NCBI GenBank assembly: GCA_036346255.1 | Contig: CM070624.1 | Span: 20,864,626 to 20,928,625, forward strand | Origin: Ampelocalamus luodianensis | Taxonomy: Eukaryota > Streptophyta > Magnoliopsida > Poales > Poaceae | Reading direction: 5' to 3' | Length of the DNA: 64,000 nucleotides | In this document: piece after piece, positions 59,202 through 64,000 of the stretch | Position numbering within the stretch: the stretch's first letter is position 1 | How the letters are laid out: each line of letters begins with the position of its first letter | Made by a program: the position numbers and the translations under genes | The notes under the pieces: model-generated | Databases searched by the model: none | Told to the model about the DNA's origin: nothing | The model's input: the letters and a program-made list of their open reading frames with translations, nothing else

Positions 59202-61352
59202 GGACGTGTAACACCCCGGCCCAACACTGAGCCCAGAACACCACTAAATTACCTCAACTACTAATTTAAACCACTTATTACATTAAATTCTAGCAAGCAA
59301 ATCATGTCCACATGACATAATACGAAATAATAATGATATCTAAACTGCTTAATGATCAACACAATAGATAGTGATACTGAATGAGGAACCAAATAGAGAA
59401 TAAAAAGTCAACAAATGAATAATCAAGTTAAAACCAACACCTAAACCTAATCAATAATTTTCAAGTCCTAGAAGGCATTATTCATCACACCAAAGTAAAT
59501 GTTCACATAGTCAATTAAATCATTTCAGTGTAGGTAGTGTGATTGTCCATGTGTGCTAGCCATCCCCATGCGAGATGCCATCAACGACCACCTAAAGCAA
59601 CAAAATAAATAAAGGTGAGTCCACGACTCAGTAAGCACTAAATACAATGGTAAAAACACAAGCTCATTAACAATCGATGCATTATCATAAATATCATTAT
59701 TCTCATTCTCAACAATATAATTCTCATGTATACAAATGTTATGATGTACCTCTTTCAACTGATACCGGTATAGCGAAGTGTTCACTCATCAGTAACACAT
59801 TTTTCTCCCCCACCTTCTTGAGTGTGGGGTCCCTATCTCTGTAGGATTTTAACATGGGGCACGCCAGATTAACTATAAACAAGGCAATACTCACCACCCT
59901 GGCCCATATACAAGTGAATGATGCAACAATTCATTAAACATTACCATCCTTATCATGTCATCTCCATGGTAGTTGCATCAATATCACAATTGCACCAATA
60001 TCACAATATAACTCTTTTCATCAATATTACCATGGCAAATATTTAACTTAACACAATATAAATAAATCTCATAGCAAATATCCAACATGACAACGGCAAC
60101 CACTCGTTGTTCACCATTATACCAAGCACTTGCCTATTTAGCTTCTAGGAGCCGGATGATGCAAAGGCGGCACGACGCTTGAGGCAATACTCCCTGGACA
60201 ATGAAATAACATACATTCAAAACATGCCAACCACAGTACGAAAACATCATATAATTATCCCTAGCATGATTATGCAAAAACGATCCAAAAACTTGATTCT
60301 ACCGATCGATATACCCGTTGCCTCAAACATCTAAACTCCAAATCTAGCAAACTAAGAATTTATGGAATCCTCACGAAAAAACTACAACTTCCTAGTTATA
60401 ACGAACCTCTGATTGTACCGTTTTCTTTCTCGTTTCCTTTCCCGAAGACCATCCCAGAATCAGTCAGGACGATCCATTTCACAATTTTGTATCTTTAATT
60501 CTAAAATTGAAAAAGAATGAAAGATACCATTTCTTATTCAAGTTATCACCCAATTTTAATTTTGCCATTTACTATAAGAAACTGACCCATGTTCACAACG
60601 TCTGCTAGCTGCGTCCAAATTATGGATAGCGACCTTCCCGAGGCCTAACTTTTCACTCGCTACTCCGATTCTAATGATTTAAACCTTCTTGGAAATATAA
60701 CAAGATTATCTAACTTTTATTTAATTAGACCGACCTCCGAATCCGAGCCTAAACATCCCTAATCACCCCCACAAGGCTCTACATCGCAACTCGACGAACT
60801 AGGGCAGAACAACATCTACTCTTCCCATTGCCAAAACAACCTACAACTTGAACAACGACTAAACCAGGGTAATCTAAAGGGTTTCAGATCGTTACCCTTG
60901 AAGATCACGATGAAGATCACAAATTCCCCACGAATCCTCCTCTTCTTTCCTTCTTCTTTTTCCTCTTTCCTTCCCTTTCTTCCTGTTGGCCGGCTCCCTT
61001 CTGGTCCTTTGCTTCCTTGGCCGGCAGCGAGGGGATGCTACAGGGAGGGAGGAGATGGCACGGGGGAGGGAGATGGCGTAGGGATGGAGGCGCAAGGGAG
61101 AGGGAGGCGGCTGGGAGGGGGTGGCGCTGGGGCTGGGGGGCTAGGGTTGCAACCCCCTCCCTCTTCAAGCCAGCCCACTAATGGGCCTTGGTTCAAATGG
61201 TCTATTTCCCTCATTTAGGTCACGAAAACATGGGCCGAAAGGCCCAATTTGTAATCACACTTTAAAATTCTGAATTTATTTATCCTAAATCCCTATTTCT
61301 TTTTCCTTAACTCTCTTAGTTGCTAATCAATTAATCGGGATATTACATGACG
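59202..61352 (-). mobile_element. LTR-like element 4
   Basis: The element is 59207-61347, with flanks GGACG and TGACG, a 5-bp duplication with one change. Its ends are TGTAACACCCCGG and, reversed, TGTAATATCCCGATTAATTG. The right tip, GGGATATTACA, resembles the GGGATGTTACA of elements 1 and 3, and GTGAGTCCACGACTCAGTAAG near 59614 resembles the equivalent place in element 3. No coding region was found. The left half is full of AT-rich CAATATCAC words. Confidence 0.6.
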
Positions 61353-61751
61353 GCCCATATTGATTTAGATGTACTGTAAAAGAGCGCTCTGCTTTTGTTG
61401 TTGGACGAAGCTTCATTGTTAATGCTTATTTGTGGTATCAGTATCTCGTCTATATTTACACTGTCTTACTTCAGTTGCTTGGACAAATGGGAATAATCTC
61501 GGTTGCCTGTTGGGATTCAGAATCCAGTAGGGTGAACCATCTAGGAGCGGCTACTTGAATCGTTTAAACATATGATTCCCTAATTTCAATTAACCATTCG
61601 TTTTGATTAGAACAGTACGTAGTACGCTAGAAAACAAACTTCACAAGTTACAGAAAGATAACGCACATTAACATGTGAAGCCACAAATATGAAACAACCA
61701 CCCACGCATGTATAGACAATTAGACATGGATTGCAGCAGCTAGCTGCTATC
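61353..61751. other. 3' flank of transporter copy C
   Basis: No gene. It probably includes the 3' UTR of the minus-strand transporter, whose stop is at 61752-61754. Confidence 0.4.
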
Positions 61752-64000
61752 TTAGGTGAGCGTCTTGGCGCTCTCTCCTTGGTCCTGGACGAACCGCTTC
61801 CAGTACCAGTGCTTCACCCAAACGGTGCCCATGGACTCGAGGGGGACGCCCTTGGTCTCCGGCAGGAACAGCGCGATGAAGACGGTCATGACCGCTACCC
61901 AGGCGGCGTAGTAGGCGAAGGTGGCGTACTTGAAGCGGCAGAGCATGGTGAGGAACGACTGCGTCTGCACGAACGTCAGGCCGAGGCTGATGGACACGTT
62001 CATCGCCTGCCCCACCGACCGGATGTCCACCGGGAATATCTCGCTCGGCACCACCCACCCGAGCGGCCCCCACGACCACCCGAACCCGGCGGTGTGCAGG
62101 CACGTGAAGACCAGCACCGCCACCGCGTACGGCCTCGCCATCGGCGCGTCGCCGTTCTTACCCACTTGCGCGCCCATGATCCATGCAACCCCAACCTTAA
62201 AGACTCAAAAACGTGAGATTAAAGTACGGAAGCAAAATAACTGGTAAGTGAAGTACCGGACAGTCTAGACTATGTACCTGGGAAATGATCATTTGGATGC
62301 CGCCCACCATGAAGAGCACCTTGCGGCCATACCGGTCGATGACGAGGGTGGAGAGCATGAGAGAGCCCAGGTTCACGGCGCCGAGTATAACGGCGCCCAT
62401 CAGCGCGGCGTTGCTGCCGAACCCAACGGTGCGGAACACGAGCGGCGAGAAGAAGCTGAGCACGATCACGCCGGTGAGCTGGAAGAACATGGGCACGGCC
62501 ACGGCGAGCACCAGGTGGGGACGGTACTCGCGCCTCGTCGCCATCCGGCGGAACGCGCTGTCCTCGCTCTGGCGCGCGGCCTCCACGGCGCGCACGATGT
62601 CCTTGAGCTCGGTGTCCACGTCTGCGCCGGGCCCGCGCACGCGGAGGAGCGCGGCGCGGGCGCTGTCGGCCTGCCCGCGCATGACGAGGCTGCTGGGGGT
62701 GTCGGTGAGGAAGAGGGCGCCGAGGAAGATGACGACGGCCGGCGCGCCGGCGAGGCCGAGGGAGAGGCGCCAGCCCCAGGTGACGTGCGCGGTGGCGTAG
62801 TTGGTGAGGTTGGCGATGAGTACGCCGACAGCAAGGAAGAACTGGAAGCCGGCGGTGAGTGAGCCGCGCCACCGCGACGGGGCCATCTCGGCAAGGAAGA
62901 GAGGAGTGGCCTGTCATTTTGTCAATGCAAGCATGTGATGGATGACGAGTATCAGATGATATTATCGGGCAACGGACGATGGTGCGTGCAGCCGTGGTCT
63001 CCGTGCATGAGCAGACTGAGTTCCACGAAATATACAACCTTTGTCTTACACTCCTACTCCTGGAAGTGAACATTTCGTAACAATTGTTAATATTGTTGCC
63101 GTATTCAGGCTCTAGCCTCTGAGTGACGGGCTGGCAAATTGGCAACTGCCAAGCAGTCAAGCACGCAGGAAGCCAAGATGGTGGGGATAAGAAAAGAAAA
63201 ACTATGATCATGGGAGAAGAAAACTCCCGTGATGAGCCTACTTAGGGTGAAAACAAAATGGATAATGATACGGTGAGGACGTCTGATATGATCCTTTCAT
63301 TCGTACGCTCTGCATCCACAGCCCTTCCTAGGAAGAAAATCATACGCTTTATCCCCGCTTCGCCCTCGTCCACCCATTCCTCCCTTACTCGTTATAACTG
63401 CCCCCTTCTTCTTCCTCCCCTATCACCCCCCCCCCTTGAGGGCCTCAACCCATCATCAAACGAGCAAGCTCCGATCGAGTTGCTGCCACCAGCGAGCTCC
63501 GGCCCTACTCCGCTCCGGCTTTTGCCTTGGCGACGCAAGCTCCACCACCAACCGCCGGTCAAAGTTCACTGCCACTCACGCTCGTGGAGGTTGTCCGCCA
63601 TGGCCAGAGCTCATGTGAGTGAAGGTCTTCCCTTTAGAGGAGCGGCTAAGCTCGCTGGATCTGGCAGGGCGAGGCCAGAGGAGGCAGGGGCAGCGGATGA
63701 CAAGCAGAGGGCCGGTGACGAGGCTGCAATATGCCCTATGGGGATCGAGTGTAGAGGCAAAACACCAAGTCAGTCACTGTCGTTGCGGTCGCCATGCATG
63801 CCCTTCTCTGATAGGCTTGTTGTATATATTTCTCTAAGTTGCTGCAGTAAGTTTTCCAAATTATTATATGAAGTGTTTGATTTTGTTGTAACTTTCTTCT
63901 CAAATGTTGCCACAAGAGATATTTATTGCACTTAGCATTTTGATTTGTTGTGTCAGAATTTATTATTTATTGTAGTAGGTATGTCTATTTGCTGCAACGA
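61752..64000 (-). CDS. STP/MST-type H+/monosaccharide symporter-like protein, copy C (5' part beyond window)
   Basis: Exons 62278-62910 (633 nt, the same length as in copies A and B) and 61752-62195 (444 nt) join in frame across an 82-bp GT-AG intron. They give the last 358 residues, from ATPLFLAEMAPSRWRG through PDTPSSL-type TDTPSSL, WSWGPLGWVVPSEIFP and PETKGVPLE to GESAKTLT. Exons 1 and 2 are not within 1.09 kb upstream and should lie beyond the right edge, given the intron-2 acceptor CATTTTGTCATTTTGTC-type sequence before 62910. Numbered as in copy A, it keeps Gln176, Gln297 and Asn333 but has Phe296 and Ile302 (FFQLTGVIVLSFFSP). It is the least altered of the three and the most diverged in sequence. 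Confidence 0.87.
62914..64000. other. Intron 2 of copy C to window edge
   Basis: Presumed intron. From about 63300 to 63830 it becomes GC-rich with a plus-strand frame of 225 codons that matches nothing I know. A C-run sits at 63426-63435. An inserted element with captured sequence is possible, but its ends lie outside or were not found. Confidence 0.35.

Noticed and set aside
63258..63935. 225-codon plus-strand frame at the right edge
   Set aside because: It has no recognisable domain and lies in the presumed intron of copy C, so it is more likely a transposon interior.

Overview
This window is plant nuclear DNA from a grass, most likely the rice lineage. The genes have GT-AG introns, the exons are GC-rich in otherwise AT-rich DNA, and the space between genes is packed with Mutator-like (MULE), hAT and LTR elements and MITEs. 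One is a 283-bp SMART-type mini-LTR element of a kind known from grasses. There is no bacterial, organellar or RNA-gene signal.

The only clearly intact host genes are copies of one family on the minus strand: sugar transport protein (STP/MST) type H+/monosaccharide symporters of the major facilitator superfamily. Copy A (881-7133) is a complete four-exon gene for 513 residues. Copy B (30267-34243) has identical lengths for exons 1-3 and encodes 503 residues. Copy C (61752 to beyond the right edge) shows exons 3 and 4 only. A fourth copy is a pseudogene: a broken exon 4 at 17.6 kb and a broken exon 2 at 28.0 kb, about 10 kb of transposon apart. A weak exon-3-like relic lies on the plus strand at 14.5 kb. 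All three live copies keep the expected proton-coupling Asp/Arg, the lid cysteines and the STP signature motifs. They have lost several polar residues that coordinate hexose in characterised relatives, most of all in copy A and least in copy C. That is the most interesting biology in the window.

Transposon layer, left to right: a Pack-MULE carrying an NPH3-family gene fragment in intron 2 of copy A (2079-3612, perfect 9-bp target duplication); a foldback repeat in intron 1; a dead MuDR-type MULE (7480-11302) just upstream of copy A; a hAT-type MITE (11721-12522); an R2R3-MYB gene fragment beside a complete SMART element (13546-13828); a repeat family with GGTCTGACCG-like motifs (14.7-17.2, 29.0-29.5 and 39.6-44.2 kb); two solo-LTR-like elements (18700-22060, 23606-27497) with a nested hAT element; an 866-bp hairpin MITE in the promoter of copy B (34418-35283); a hAT-like element carrying a RING-H2 fragment (36.6-38.2 kb); a second MULE transposase split by a 4.6-kb insertion that holds a nested hAT element (41250-43247); a copia LTR remnant (45.7-46.3 kb); another TIR-MULE (49043-50239); a FAR1-type gene remnant split by a third solo LTR (52332-55906); a Ulp1 protease pseudogene (57 kb); and a fourth LTR-like element (59207-61347).

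The transporter copies share intron phases, promoter blocks and 3' flanks, so they arose by tandem duplication and were then loaded with transposons. Copies A and B each received a MULE-family element within 350 bp of the start codon.
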